Below, piece after piece: positions 41,061-59,300 of a stretch of 64,000 nucleotides of DNA (its first letter is position 1; the number at the start of each line of letters is the position of its first letter). The position numbers and the translations under genes were made by a program. The stretch is from Siphonodentalium dalli (lineage: Eukaryota; Mollusca; Scaphopoda; Gadilida; Siphonodentaliidae): the NCBI GenBank assembly GCA_032622095.1, contig CP136069.1, forward strand, positions 106,482,278-106,546,277. The letters are read 5' to 3'. The notes beneath the pieces are model-generated. The model searched no databases. It saw nothing but the letters and a program-made list of their open reading frames with translations, and was not told the origin of the DNA.

Positions 41061-41955
41061 CCCACCACATACATATATAGGTATCCCTACCACACACATA
41101 TATATGTATCCCCGCCACACACATATATAGGTATCCCCACCACATACATCTATAGGTATCCCCACCACATACATATATAGGTATCCTCACCACACACATA
41201 TATAGGTATCTCCACCACATACATATATAGGTATCCCCACCACATACATATATAGGTATCCCCACAACATAAATATATAGGTATCCCCAATACACACATC
41301 TATAGGTATCCCCACCACACACATCTATAGGTATCCCCACCACTTACATATATAGGTATCCCCACCACACACATTTATAGGTATCCCGGCCACATACATA
41401 TATAGGTATCACCACCACACACATATATAGGTCTCCCGGCCACATACATATATAGGTATCACCACCACATACATATATAGGTATCCCAGCCACACACATA
41501 TATAGGTATCCACGCCACATACATATATAGGTATCCCCACCACACACATCTATAAGTATCCCCACCACATACATATATAGGTATCCCTACCACACACATA
41601 TATATGTATCCCCGCCACACACATATATAGGTATCCCCACCACATACATCTATAGGTATCCCCACCACATACATATATAGGTATCCTCACCACACACATA
41701 TATAGGTATCTCCACCACATACATATATAGGTATCCCCACCACATACATATATAGGTATCCCCACCACATAAATATATAGGTATCCCCAATACACACATC
41801 TATAGGTATCCCCACCACACACATCTATAGGTATCCCCACCACTTACATATATAGGTATCCCCACCACACACATTTATAGGTATCCCGGCCACATACATA
41901 TATAGGTATCACCACCACACACATATATAGGTCTCCCGGCCACATACATATATAG
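41061..41955 (+). repeat. 500-bp higher-order repeat, about 1.8 copies
   Basis: 41,061-41,455 matches 41,561-41,955 at an offset of exactly 500 bp (20 units), including the CCCTACCACACAC...TATATG, GGTATCTCC, CCAATACACAC and CCCGGCCACATAC units in order. Related single copies occur near 46.1-46.4 and 49.5-49.8 kb. Confidence 0.85.
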
Positions 41956-44900
41956 GTATCCCCACCACACACATCTATATGTATCCCCACCACACACATA
42001 TATATGTATCCCCACCACACACATATATAGGTATCCCCACCATACACATCTATAGGTATCCCCACCAAATACATATATAGGTATCCCAACCACACACATA
42101 TATAGGTATCCCCACCACATACATATATAGGTATCACCACCACCACACACATATAGGTATCCACCACATACATATATAGGTATCCCCACCACACACATCT
42201 ATAGGTATCCCTACCACACGCAACTATAGGTATCCCCACCACACACATCTATAGGTATCCCCACCACATAAATATGTAGGTATCCCCACCATATACATTT
42301 ATAGGAATCCCCACCACACACATATATAGGTATCCCCGCCACATACATATATAGGTCTCGACGCCACATACATCCATAGGTCTCCCCACCACATACATAT
42401 ATAGGTATCACCACCACATACATATATAGGTATCCCCACCACATACATATATAGGTATACCTACCACACACATATATAGGTATCCCCGCCACATACATCT
42501 ATAGGTATCCCCACCACATACATATATAGGTATCCTCACCACATACATCTATAGGTATCCCCACCACATACATATATAGGTATCCTCACCATATACATAT
42601 ATAGGTATCCCCACCACATACATATATAGGTATCCCCACCACACACATATATAGGTATCACCACCACATTCATCTATAGGTATCCGCACCACACACATAT
42701 ATAGGTATCCCCACCACATACATATATAGGTATCACCACCACATACATATATAGGTATCCCAGCGACACACATATATAGGTATCCACGCCACATACATAT
42801 ATAGGTATACCCACCACACACATCTATAAGTATCCCCACCACATACATATATAGGTATCACCACCACATACATATATAGGTATCCCCACCACACACATAT
42901 AGAGGTATCCCCACAACGCACATATATTTAGGTATCCTCGCCACACACATATATAGGTATCCCCACCACATACATATATAGGTCTCCCCACCACATACAT
43001 CTATAGGTATCCCCACCACACACATCTATAGGTATCCCCGCCACACACATATATAGGTATCACCACCACACACATCTATAGGTGTCCCCACCAAATACAT
43101 ATATAGGTATCCCCACCACACACATCTATAGGTATCCCAATACATACATATATAGGTATCCCCACCACATACATATATAGGTATCCCCAATACATACATA
43201 TATAGGTATCCCCACCACACACATCTATAGGTATCCCCACCACATACATATATAGGTATCCCCACCACATACATATATAGGTATCCCCACCACATACATA
43301 TATAGGTATCCCCACCACATACATATATAGGTATCCCCACCACATACATATATAGGTATCCCCACCACATACATCTATAGGTCTTCCGCCACACACATAT
43401 ATAGGTATCCCCACGACACACATATATAGGTATCACCACCACACACATATATAGGTATCCCCGCCAAATACATATATAGGTATCCCCACCACATACATAT
43501 ATAGGTATCACCACCACACACATATATAGGTATCCTCACCACATACATATATAGGTATCCCCACCACATACATCTATAGGTATCCCCACCACACACATAT
43601 ATAGGTATCCCCACCACATACATATATAGGTATTCCCACCACACACATATATAGGTATCCCCACCACATACATATATAGGTATCCCCACCACACACATAT
43701 ATAGGTATCCCCACCACACACATCTATATGTAACCCCACCACACACATTTATAGGTATTCCCACCACATGAATATGTAGGTATCCCCACCATATACATAT
43801 ATAGGTATCCCCACCACACACATATATAGGTATCCCCACCACATACATATAAAGGTCTACCCGCCACATACATCCATAGGTCTCCCCACCACATACATAT
43901 ATAGGTATCACCACCACATACATATATAGGTATCCCCACCACATACATATATAGGTATCCCTACCACACACATATATATGTATCCCCGCCATACACATAT
44001 ATAGGTATCCCGGCCACATACATATATAGGTATCACCACCACACACATATATAGGTCTCCCGGCCACATACATATATAGGTATCCCCACCACACACATCT
44101 ATATGTATCCCCACCACACACATATATATGTATCCCCACCACACACATATATAGGTATCCCCACCATACACATCTATAGGTATCCCCACCAAATACATAT
44201 ATAGGTATCCCAACCACACACATATATAGGTATCCCCACCACATACATATATAGGTATCACCACCACCACACACATATAGGTATCCACCACATACATATA
44301 TAGGTATCCCCACCACACACATCTATAGGTATCCCTACCACACGCAACTATAGGTATCCCCACCACACACATCTATAGGTATCCCCACCACATAAATATG
44401 TAGGTATCCCCACCATATACATTTATAGGAATCCCCACCACACACATATATAGGTATCCCCGCCACATACATATATAGGTCTCGACGCCACATACATCCA
44501 TAGGTCTCCCCACCACATACATATATAGGTATCACCACCACATACATATATAGGTATCCCCACCACATACATATATAGGTATACCTACCACACACATATA
44601 TAGGTATCCCCGCCACATACATCTATAGGTATCCCCACCACATACATATATAGGTATCCTCACCACATACATCTATAGGTATCCCCACCACATACATATA
44701 TAGGTATCCTCACCATATACATATATAGGTATCCCCACCACATACATATATAGGTATCCCCACCACACACATATATAGGTATCACCACCACATTCATCTA
44801 TAGGTATCCGCACCACACACATATATAGGTATCCCCACCACATACATATATAGGTATCACCACCACATACATATATAGGTATCCCAGCGACACACATATA

Positions 44901-46114
44901 TAGGTATCCACGCCACATACATATATAGGTATACCCACCACACACATCTATAAGTATCCCCACCACATACATATATAGGTATCACCACCACATACATATA
45001 TAGGTATCCCCACCACACACATATAGAGGTATCCCCACAACGCACATATATTTAGGTATCCTCGCCACACACATATATAGGTATCCCCACCACATACATA
45101 TATAGGTCTCCCCACCACATACATCTATAGGTATCCCCACCACACACATCTATAGGTATCCCCGCCACACACATATATAGGTATCACCACCACACACATC
45201 TATAGGTGTCCCCACCAAATACATATATAGGTATCCCCACCACACACATCTATAGGTATCCCAATACATACATATATAGGTATCCCCACCACATACATAT
45301 ATAGGTATCCCCAATACATACATATATAGGTATCCCCACCACACACATCTATAGGTATCCCCACCACATACATATATAGGTATCCCCACCACATACATAT
45401 ATAGGTATCCCCACCACATACATATATAGGTATCCCCACCACATACATATATAGGTATCCCCACCACATACATATATAGGTATCCCCACCACATACATCT
45501 ATAGGTCTTCCGCCACACACATATATAGGTATCCCCACGACACACATATATAGGTATCACCACCACACACATATATAGGTATCCCCGCCAAATACATATA
45601 TAGGTATCCCCACCACATACATATATAGGTATCACCACCACACACATATATAGGTATCCTCACCACATACATATATAGGTATCCCCACCACATACATCTA
45701 TAGGTATCCCCACCACACACATATATAGGTATCCCCACCACATACATATATAGGTATTCCCACCACACACATATATAGGTATCCCCACCACATACATATA
45801 TAGGTATCCCCACCACACACATATATAGGTATCCCCACCACACACATCTATATGTAACCCCACCACACACATTTATAGGTATTCCCACCACATGAATATG
45901 TAGGTATCCCCACCATATACATATATAGGTATCCCCACCACACACATATATAGGTATCCCCACCACATACATATAAAGGTCTACCCGCCACATACATCCA
46001 TAGGTCTCCCCACCACATACATATATAGGTATCACCACCACATACATATATAGGTATCCCCACCACATACATATATAGGTATCCCTACCACACACATATA
46101 TATGTATCCCCGCC
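41880..46114 (+). repeat. 2,124-bp higher-order repeat, tandem pair
   Basis: Copy 1 is 41,880-44,003 and copy 2 is 44,004 to about 46,114. Every stretch I compared between about 42.2-43.95 kb and 44.3-46.07 kb was identical, including rare units (ACGCAACTATAGG, GGTATACC, CCCAGCGACAC, ATATTTAGG, CATAAAGGTCTACCC). The repeat equals 84 full units plus 24 bp. Such identity means a very recent duplication, strong homogenisation or an assembly duplication. Confidence 0.92.
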
Positions 46115-49100
46115 ACACACATATATAGGTATCCCCACCACATACATCTATAGGTATCCCCACCACATACATATATAGGTATCCTCACCACACACATATA
46201 TAGGTATCTCCACCACATACATATATAGGTATCCCCACCACATACATATATAGGTATCCCCACCACATAAATATATCGGTATCCCCAATACACACATCTA
46301 TAGGTATCCCCACCACACACATCTATAGGTATCCCCACCACTTACATATATAGGTATCCCCACCACACACATTTATAGGTATCCCGGCCACATACATATA
46401 TAGGTATCACCACCACACACATATATAGGTCTCCCCACCACATACATCTATAGGTATCCCCACCACACACATCTATATGTATCCCCACCACACACATATA
46501 TGTATCCCCACCACACACATATATAGGTATCCCCACCATACTCATCTATAGGTATCCCCACCAAATACATATATAGGTATCCCAACCACACACATATATA
46601 GGTATCCCCACCACATACATATATAGGTATCACCACCACACACATATAGGTATCCCCACCACATACATATATAGGTATCCCCAACACACACATCTATAGG
46701 TATCCCTACCACACGCATCTATAGGTATCCCCACCACACACATCTATAGGTATCCCCACCACATAAATATGTAGGTATCCCCACCATATACATATATAGG
46801 AATCCCCACCACACACATATATAGGTATCCCCGCCACATACATATATAGGTCTCGACGCCACATACATCCATAGGTCTCCCCACCACATACATATATAGG
46901 TATCACCACCACATACATATATAGGTATCCCCATCACATACATATATAGGTATCCCTACCACACACATATATATGTATCCCCGCCACATACATCTATTGG
47001 TATCCCCACCACATACATATATAGGTATCCTCACCACACACATATATGTATCACCACCACATACATATATAGGTATCCCCACCACATACATATATAGGTA
47101 TCCCCACCACATACATCTATATGTATCCCCACCACACACATATATAGGTATCACCACCACATACATCTATAGGTATCCGCACCACACACATATATAGGTA
47201 TCCCCACCACATACATATATAGGTATCACCACCACATACATATATAGGTATCCCAGCCACACACATATATAGGTATCCCCGCCACATACATATATAGGTA
47301 TCCCCACCACACACATCTATAGGTATCCCCACCACATACATATATAGGTATCCACACCACACACATATATAGGTATCCCCGCCACATACATCTATAGGTA
47401 TCCCCACCACATACACATATAGGTATCCTCACCACACACATATATGTATCACCACCACATACATATATAGGTATCCCCACCACATACATATATAGGTATC
47501 ACCACCAAATACATATATAGGTATCCCAGCCACACACATATATAGGTATCACCACCACATACATATATAGGTATCCCCACCACACACATCTATAGGTATC
47601 CCCACCACATAAATATGTAGGTATCCCCACCATATACATATATAGGAATCCCCACCACACACATATATAGGTATCCCCGCCACATACATATATAGGTCTC
47701 GACGCCACATACATCCATAGGTCTCCCCACCACATACATATATAGGTATCACCACCACATACATATATAGGTATCCCCACCACATACATATATAGGTATC
47801 CCTACCACACACATATATAGGTATCCCCGCCACATACATCTATAGGTATCCCCACCACATACATATATAGGTATCCTCACCACACACATATATATATCAC
47901 CACCACATACATATATAGGTATCCCCACCACATACATATATAGGTCTCCCCACCACATACATCTATAGGTATCCCCACCACACACATCTATAGATATCCC
48001 CAACACACACATATATAGGTATCCCCACCACACACATATATAGGTATCCCCACCATACACATCTATAAGTATCCCCACCACATCCATATATAGGTATCCC
48101 AACCACACACATATATAGGTATCCCCACCACATACATATATAGGTATCACCACCACACACATATAGGAATCCCCACCACACACACATATATAGGTCTCTC
48201 CACCACAAGCATATATAGGTATCCCCGCCACACACATATATAGGTATCCCCGCCACACACATATATAGGTATCCCCACCACACACATATATAGGTATCCC
48301 CGCCACATACATATATAGGTCTCCCCGCCACATACATATATTGGTATCCCCACCACACATCTATAGGTATCCCCACCACACACATATATTGGTCTCCCCA
48401 CCACACACATATATAGGTATCCCCGCAACATACATATATAGGTCTCCCGCCACATACATATATAGGTATCCCCACCACACATCTATATGTATCCCCACCA
48501 CACACATATATTGGTCTCCTCACCACACACATATATAGGTATCCCTGCCACATACATCTATAGGTCTCCCCACCACACACATATATAGGTCTCCCCGCGA
48601 CATACATCTATAGGTCTCCCCGCCACATACATCTATAGGTCTCCCCACCACATACATATATAGGTATCCCCACCACATACATATATAGGTATCCCCACCA
48701 CATACATCTATAGGTATCCCCACCACATACATATATAGGTATCCCCACCACATACATATATAGGTATCCCCACCACATACATATATAGGTATCCCCACCA
48801 CATATATATATAGGTATCCCCACCACATACATCTATAGGTCTCCCGCCACACACATATATAGGTATCCCCACGACACACATATATAGGTATCACCACCAC
48901 ACACATATATAGGTATCCCCACCACACACATATATAGGTATCCCCGCCAAATACATATATAGGTATCCCCACCACATACATATATAGGTATCACCACCAC
49001 ACACATATATAGGTATCCCCACCACATACATATATAGGTATCCCCACCACATACATCTATAGGTATCCCCACCACACACATATATAGGTATCCCTACCAC

Positions 49101-52100
49101 ATACATATATAGGTATCCCCACCACATACATATATATGTATCCCCACCACACACATATATAGGTATCCCCACCACATACATCTAGTGGTATCCCCACCAC
49201 ACACATATATAGGTATCCACACCACATACATATATAGGTATCCCCACCACACACATATATAGGTATCCCCACCACACACATCTATATGTAACCCCACCAC
49301 ACACATCTATAGGTATTCCCACCACATGATTATGTAGGTATCCCCACCATATACAATTTATAGGTATCCCCACCACACACATATATAGGTATCCCCACCA
49401 CATACATATAAAGGTCTACCCGCCACATACATCCATAGGTCTCCCCACCACATACATATATAGGTATCCCCACCACATACGTATATAGGTATCCCCACCA
49501 CATACATATATAGGTATCCCTACCACACACATATATATGTATTCCCGCCACACACATATATAGGTATCCCCACCACATACATCTATAGGTATCCCCACCA
49601 CATACATATATAGGTATCCTCACCACACACATATATAGGTATCTCCACCACATACATATATAGGTATCCCCACCACATACATATAGAGGTATCCCCACCA
49701 CATAAATATATAGATATCCCCAATACACACATCTATAGGTATCCCCACCACACACATCTATAGGTATCCCCACCACTTACATATATAGGTATCCCCACCA
49801 CACACATTTATAGGTATCCCGGCCACATACATATATAGGTATCACCACCACACACATATATAGGTCTCCCCACCACATACATATATAGGTATCCCCACCA
49901 CACACATCTATATGTATCCCCACCACACACATATATATGTATCCCCACCACACACATATATAGCTATCCCCACCATACACATCTATAGGTATCCCCACCA
50001 AATACATATATAGGTATCCCAACCACACACATATATAGGTATCCCCACCACATACATATATAGGTATCACCACCACACACATATAGGTATCCCCACCACA
50101 TACATATAGGTATCCCCGCCACATACATATAGGTATCCCCACCACACACACATATATAAGTCTCCCCACCACAAGCATATATAGGTATCCCCGCCACACA
50201 CATATATAGGTATCCCCGCCACACACATATATAGGTATCCCCACCACACACATATATAGGTATCCCCGCCACATACATATATAGGTCTCCCCGCCACGTA
50301 CATATATAGGTATCCCCACCACACATCTATAGGTATCCCCACCACACACATATATTGGTCTCCCCACCACACACATATATAGGTATCCCCGCCACATACA
50401 TCTATAGGTCTCCCGCCACATACATATATAGGTATCCCCACCACACATCTATAGGTATCCTCACCACACACATATATTGGTCTCCTCACCACACACATAT
50501 ATAGGTATCCATGCCACATACATCTATAGGTCTCCCCACCACACACATATATAGGTATCATCACCACACACATATATAGATCTCCCCGCCACATACATCT
50601 ATATGTCTCCCCACAACATACATATATAGGTATCACCACCACATACATATATAGGTATCCCCACCACATAAATATATAGGTATCCCCACCACATACATAT
50701 ATAGGTATCCCCACCACACACATATATAGGTATACCCACCACATACATATATAGGTATCCCCACCACACACATCTATAGGTATCCCTACCACACGCATCT
50801 ATAGGTATCCCCACCACACACATCTATAGGTATCCCCACCACATAAATATGTAGGTATCCCCACCATATACATATATAGGAATCCCCACCACATACATAT
50901 ATAGGTCTCGACGCCACATACATCCATAGGTCTCACCACCACATACATATATAGGTATCACCACCACATGCATATATAGGTATCCCCACCACATACATAT
51001 ATAGGTATCCCTACCACACACATATATAGGTATCCCCGCCACATACATCTATAGGTGTCCCCACCACATACATATATAGGTATCCTCACCACACACATAT
51101 ATGTATCACCACCACATACATATATAGGTTTCCCCACCACATACATATATAGGTATCCCCACCACATACATCTATATGTATCCCCACCACACACATATAT
51201 AGGTATCACCACCACATGCATCTATATGTATCCGCACCACACACATATATAGGTATCCCCACCAAATACATACATAGGTATCACCACCACATACATATAT
51301 AGGTATCCCAGCCACACACATATATAGGTATCCCCGCCACATACATATATAGGTATCCCAACCACACACATATATAGGTATCCCCACCACATACATATAT
51401 AGGTATCACCACCACATACATATATAGGTATCCCCACCACACACATATATAGGTATCCCCACCACACACATATATTTAGGTATCCTCGCCACACACATAT
51501 ATAGGTATCCGCACCACATACATATATAGGTCTCCCCACCACATACATCTATAGGTATCCCCACCACACACATCTATAGGTATCCCCACCACACACATAT
51601 ATAGGTATCACCACCACATACATATATAGGTATCCCCACCACATACATATATAGGTATTCCCACCACATACATATATAGGTATCCCCAATACATCCATAT
51701 ATAGGTATCCCCACCACACACATCTATAGGTATCCCCACCACATACATATATAGGTATCCCCACCACACACATTTATAGGTATCCCCGCCACATACATAT
51801 ATAGGTATCACCACCTCACACATATATAGGTCTCACCACCACATACATCTATAGGTATCCCCACCACACACATCTATAGATATCCCCAACACACACATAT
51901 ATAGGTATCCCCACCACACACATATATAGGTATCCCCACCATACACATCTATAAGTATCGCCACCACATACATATATAGGTATCCCAACCACACACATAT
52001 ATATGTATCCCCACCACATACATATATAGGTATCACCACCACACACATATAGGAATCCCCACCACACACACATATATAGGTCTCCCCACCACAAGCATAT

Positions 52101-55100
52101 ATTGGTATCCCCGCCACACACATATATAGGTATCCCCGCCACACAAATATATAGGTATCCCCACCGCACACATATATAGGTATCCGCGCCACATACATAT
52201 ATAGGTCTCCCCGCCACATACATATATTGGTATCCCCACCACACATCTATAGGTATCCCCACCACACACATATATTGGTCTCCCCACCACACACATATAT
52301 AGGTATCCCCGCAACATACATATATAGGTCTCCCGCCACATACATATATAGGTATCCCCACCACACATCTATAGGTATCCCCACCACACACATATATTGG
52401 TCTCCTCAACACACACATATATAGGTATCCCTGCCACATACATCTATAGGTCTCCCCACCACACACATATATAGGTATCATCACCACACACATATATAGG
52501 TCTCCCCGCCACATACATCTATAGGTCTCCCCACCACATACATATATAGGTATCACCACCACATACATATATAGGTATCCCCACCACATACATATATAGG
52601 TATCCCCACCACATACATCTATAGGTATCCCCACCACATACATACATAGGTATCCCCACCACATACATATATAGGTATCCCCACCACATACATCTATAGG
52701 TATCCCCACCACATACATCTATAGGTCTCCTGCCACACACATATATAGGTATCCCCACGACACACATATATAGGTATCACCACCACACACATATATAGGT
52801 ATCCCCGCCAAATACATATATAGGTATCCCCACCACATACATATATAGGTATCACCACCACACACATATATAGGTATCCCCACCACATACATCTATGGTA
52901 TCGCCACCACACACATATATAGGTATCCCTACCACACACATATATAGGTATCCCCACCACATACATATATAGGTATCACCACCACACACATATAGGTATC
53001 CCCACCACATACATATAGGTATCCCCGCCACATACATATAGGTATCCCCACCACACACACATATATAGGTCTCCCCACCACAAGCATATATAGGTATCCC
53101 CGCCACACACATATATAGGTATCACCACCACACACATATATAGGTCTCCCCACCACATACATATATAGGTATCCCCACCACACACATCTATATGTATTCC
53201 CACCACACACATATATATGTATCCCCACCACACACATATATAGGTATCCCCACCATACACATCTATAGGTATCCCCACCAAATACATATATAGGTATCCC
53301 AACCACACACATATATAGGTATCCCCACCACATACATATATAGGTATCACCACCACACACATATAGGTATCCCCACCACATACATATAGGTATCCCCGCC
53401 ACATACATATAGGTATCCCCACCACACACACATATATAGGTCTCCCCACCACAAGCATATATAGGTATCCCCGCCACACACATATATAGGTATCCCCGCC
53501 ACACACATATATAGGTATCCCCACCACACACATATATAGGTATCCCCACCACATACATATATAGGTCTCCCCGCCACATACATATATAGGTATCCCCACC
53601 ACACATCTATAGGTATCCCCGCCACATACATATATTGGTCTCCCCACCACACACATATATAGGTATCCCCGCCACATACATATATAGGTCTCCCGCCACA
53701 TACATATATAGGTATCCCCACCACACATCTATAGGTATCCCCACCACACACATATATTGGTCTCCTCACCACACACATATATAGGTATCCATGCCACATA
53801 CATCTATAGGTCTCCCCACCACACACATATATAGGTATCATCACCACACACATATATAGATCTCCCCGCCACATACATCTATATGTCTCCCCACCACATA
53901 TATATATAGGTATCACCACCACATACATATATAGGTATCCCCACCACATAAATATATAGGTATCCCCACCACATACATCTATAGGTATCCCCACCACACA
54001 CATATATAGGTATCCCCACCACATACATATATAGGTATCCCCACCACACACATCTATAGGTATCCCTACCACACGCATCTATAGGTATCCCCACCACACA
54101 CATCTATAGGTATCCCCACCACATAAATATGTAGGTATCCCCACCATATACATATACATGTATAGGAATCCCCACCACACACATATATAGGTATCCCCGC
54201 CACATACATATATAGGTCTCGACGCCACATACATCCATAGGTCTCCCCACCACATACATATATAGGTATCACCACCACATACATATATATGTATCCCCAC
54301 CACATACATATATAGGTATCCCTACCACACACATATATAGGTATCACCACCACATACATCTATAGGTATCCGCACCACACACATATATAGGTATCCCCAC
54401 CACATACATATATAGGTATCACCACCACATACATATATAGGTATCCCAGCCACACACATATATAGGTATCCCCGCCACATACATATATAGGTATCCCCAC
54501 CACACACATCTATAGGTATCCCCACCACATACATATATAGGTATCACCACCACATACATATATAGGTATCCCCACCACACACATATATAGGTATCCCCAC
54601 CACATACATCTATAGGTATCCCATCCACATACATATATAGGTATCCTCACCACACACATATATGTATCAGCACCACATACATATATAGGTATCCCCACCA
54701 CATACATATATAGGTATCCCCACCACATACATATATATGTATCCCAACCACACACATATATAGGTATCACCACCACATACATCTATAGGTATCCGCACCA
54801 CACACATATATAGGTATCCCCACCACATACATATATAGGTATCACCACCACATACATATATAGGTATCCCAGCCACACACATATATAGGTATCCCCGCCA
54901 CATACATATATAGGTATCCCCACCACACACATCTATAGGTATCCCCACCACATACATATATAGGTATCACCACCACATACATATATAGGTATCCCCACCA
55001 CACACATATATAGGTATCCCCACCACGCACATATATTTAGGTATCCTCGCCACACACATATATAGGTATCCCCACCACATACATATATAGGTCTCCCCAC

Positions 55101-56340
55101 CACATACATCTATAGGTATCCCCACCACACACATCTATATGTATCCCCACCACACACATATATAGGTATCACCACCACATACATATATAGGTATCCCCAC
55201 CACATACATATATAGGTATCCCCACCACATACATATATAGGTATCCCCAATACATACATATATAGGTATCCCCACCACACACATCTATAGGTATCCCCAC
55301 CACATACATATATAGGTATCCCCACCACACACATTTATAGGTATCCCCGCCACATACATATATAGGTATCACCACCACACACATATATAGGTCTCCCCAC
55401 CACATACATCTATAGGTATCCCCACCACACACATCTATAGATATCCCCAACACACACATATATAGGTATCCCCACCACACACATATATAGGTATCCCCAC
55501 CATACACATCTATAAGTATCCCCACCACATACATATATAGGTATCCCAACCACACACATATATAGGTATCCCCACCACATACATATATAGGTATCACCAC
55601 CACACACATATAGGAATCCCCACCACACACACATATATTGGTCTCCCCACCACAAGCATATATAGGTATCCCCGCCACACACATATATAGGTATCCCCGC
55701 CACACACATATATAGGTATCCCCACCATACACATATATAGGTATCCGCGCCACATACATATATAGGTCTCCCCGCCACATACATATATTGGTATCCCCAC
55801 CACACATCTATAGGTATCCCCACCACACACATATATTGGTCTCCACACCACACACATATATAGGTATCCCCGCAACATACATATATAGGTCTCCCGCCAC
55901 ATACATATATAGGTATTCCCACCACACATCTATAGGTATCCCCACCACACACATATATTGGTCTCCTCACCACACACATATATAGGTATCCCTGCCACAT
56001 ACATCTATAGGTCTCCCCACCACACACATATATAGGTATCATCACCACACACATATATAGGTCTCCCCGCCACATACATCTATAGGTCTCCCCACCACAT
56101 ACATATATAGGTATCACCACCACATACATATATAGGTATCCCCACCACATACATATATAGGTATCCCCACCACATACATCTATAGGTATCCCCACCACAT
56201 ACATATATAGGTATCCCCACCACATACATATATAGGTATCCCCACCACATACATATATAGGTATCCCCACCACATATATCTATTGGTATCACCGCCACAT
56301 ACATCTATAGGTATCCCCACCACATACATCTATAGGTCTC
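46115..56340 (+). repeat. 3.3-3.9 kb higher-order repeat family
   Basis: A short unit reading CATATAGGAATCCCC marks copies at about 48,165, 52,051 and 55,612 (spacings 3,886 and 3,561). A neighbouring block at 50,067-50,823 recurs at 53,347-54,103 (+3,280). Another landmark, CATATATAGGAATCCCC, repeats locally at 46,798 and 47,644 (846 bp). Copies therefore differ in internal length. No gene is seen. Confidence 0.82.
54330..55025 (+). repeat. Local direct duplication at 423-bp offset
   Basis: About 273 bp (54,330-54,602) recurs at 54,753-55,025. It includes the GTATCCGCACC unit and the GGTATCCCAGCCAC unit. The copies are separated by about 150 bp of related satellite. Confidence 0.8.
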
Positions 56341-59300
56341 CTGCCACATACATCTATGGTATCCCCACCACACACATATATAGGTATCCCTACCACATAC
56401 ATATATAGGTATCCCCACCACATACATATATAAGTATCCCCACAACATACATATATAGGTATCCCCATCACACACATATATAGGTATCCCCACCACATAC
56501 AGATATAGGTATCCTCACCACATACATATATAGGTATCCTCACTACATACATATATAGGTATCCTCACAACATACATATATAGGTATCCCCACACACACA
56601 TATATAGGTATCACCACCACATACATATATAGGTATCCCCACCACACACATATATAGGTATCCCCACCACATACATATATAGGTATCCCCACACACACAC
56701 ATATATAGGTATCCCCACCTCATACATATATAGGTATCCTCACCACATACATATATAGGTATCCCCGCCACACAGATATATAGGTCTCCCCACCACACAC
56801 ATATATAGGTATCACCACCACACATACATAGGTATCCCCGCCACACACATATATAGGTCTCCCCGCCACACACATCACCACATACATATAAAGGTATCCT
56901 CACCACACACATATATAGGTCTCCCCACCACCACACATATATAGGTCTCCCATCCACATACATCTATAGGTATCCCCACCATATACATATATAGGTATCC
57001 CAGCCACACACATATATAGGTATCCCCACCACACACATATATATGTATACTCGCCACACACATATATAGGTATCACCACCACACATATATATAGGTATCC
57101 CCACCACATACATATATAGGTATCCTCACCACATACATATATAGGTATCCCCGCCACACACATATATAGGTCTCCCCACCACACACATATATAGGTATCA
57201 CCACCACACATATATAGGTATCCCCGCCACACACATATATAGGTCTCCCCGCCACACACATCACCACATACATATAAAGGTATCCTCACCACACACATAT
57301 ATAGGTCTCCCCACCACCACACATATATAGGTCTCCCCTCCACATACATCTATAGGTATCCCCACCACATACATATATAGGTATCCCCGCCACACAAATA
57401 TATAGGTATCCCCACCACTCACATATATAGGTATACTCGCCACACACATAAATAGGTATCACCACCACACATATATATAGGTATCCCCACCACATACATA
57501 TATAGGTATCCCCACAACATACGTATATAGGTATCCCCGCCACACACATCTATAGGTATCCCACCACATACATATATAGGTATCTCCACCACACATATAT
57601 ATAGGTATCCCCACCACATACATATATTGGTATCCCCACCACATACATATATAGGTATCCCCACCACACACATCTATAGGTATCCCCGCCACATACATAT
57701 ATAGGTATCCCCACCACACACATATATAGGTATCCCCACCACAAACATATATAGGTATCCCCGCCACACACATATATAGGTCTCCCCACCACACACATAT
57801 ATAGGTATCACCACCACACATATATAGGTATCCCCGCCACACACATATATAGGTATCCCCGCCACACACATCACCACATACATATAAAGGTATCCTCACC
57901 ACACACATATATAGGTCTCCCCACCACCACACATATATAGGTCTCCCCTCCACATACATCTATAGGTATTCCCACCAAATACATATATAGGTATCCCCGC
58001 CACACAAATATATAGGTATCCCCACCACACACATATATAGGTATACTCGCCACACACATATATAGGTATCACCACCACACATATATATAGGTATCCCCAC
58101 CACATACATATATAGGTATCCCCACCACATACATATATAGGTATCCCCACAACATACATATATAGGTATCCCCGCCACACACATCTATAGGTATCCCACA
58201 ACATACATATATAGGTATCCCCACCACACATTTATATAGGTATCCCCACCACATACATATATAGGTATCCCCACCACATACATATATAGGTATCCCCACC
58301 ACACACATCTATAGGTATCCCCGCCACATACATATATAGGTATCCCCACCACACACATATATAGGTATCCCCACCACAAACATATATAGGTATCCCCACC
58401 ACACACATATATAGGTATTCCCACCACACACATATATATAGGTATCACCACCACACACATATATAGATATCACCGCCACATACATATATATGTCTCCCCG
58501 CCACATACATCTATAGGTATCCCCAACACATACATATATAGGTATCCCCGCCACATACATCTATAGGTATCCCCACCACATACATCTATAGGTATCCTCA
58601 CCATACACATATATAGGTATCCCCGCCACACACATATATAGGTATCCCCGCCACACACATATATAGGTATCCTCTCCACACACAGATATAGATCTCCCCA
58701 CCACACACTCATATAGGTATCCTCACCACATACATATATAGGTATCCCCGCCACACACATATATAGGTCTCCCCACCACACACATATATAGGTATCACCA
58801 CCACATACATATATAGGTATCGCCACCACATACATATATAGGTATCCCCACCACACACATATATAGGTATCCCCACCACATACATATATAAGTATCCCCA
58901 CCACATACATATATAAGTATCCCCACCACATACATATATAGGTATCCCCACCACATACAGATATAGGTATCCTCACCACATACAGATATAGGTATCCTCA
59001 CCACATACATATATAGGTATCCTCACCACATACATATATAGGTATCCTCACCACATAGATATATATGTATCCCCACCACACACATATATAGGTATCACCA
59101 CCACATACATATATAGGTATCCCCACCACACACATATATATGTATCCCCACCACATACATATATAGGTATCCCCACACACACACATATATAGGTATCTCC
59201 ACCACATACATATATAGGTATCCTCACCACATACATATATAGGTATCCCCGCCACACACATATATAGGTCTCCCCACCACACATATATATAGGTATCCCC

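Noticed and set aside
46973..55985. Short plus-strand frames in the satellite (65-74 codons, for example 48,341-48,538)
   Set aside because: They occur only where the usual TATATAG stop in the unit is altered to TATATTGG or similar, and recur with the higher-order repeat. No coding character.
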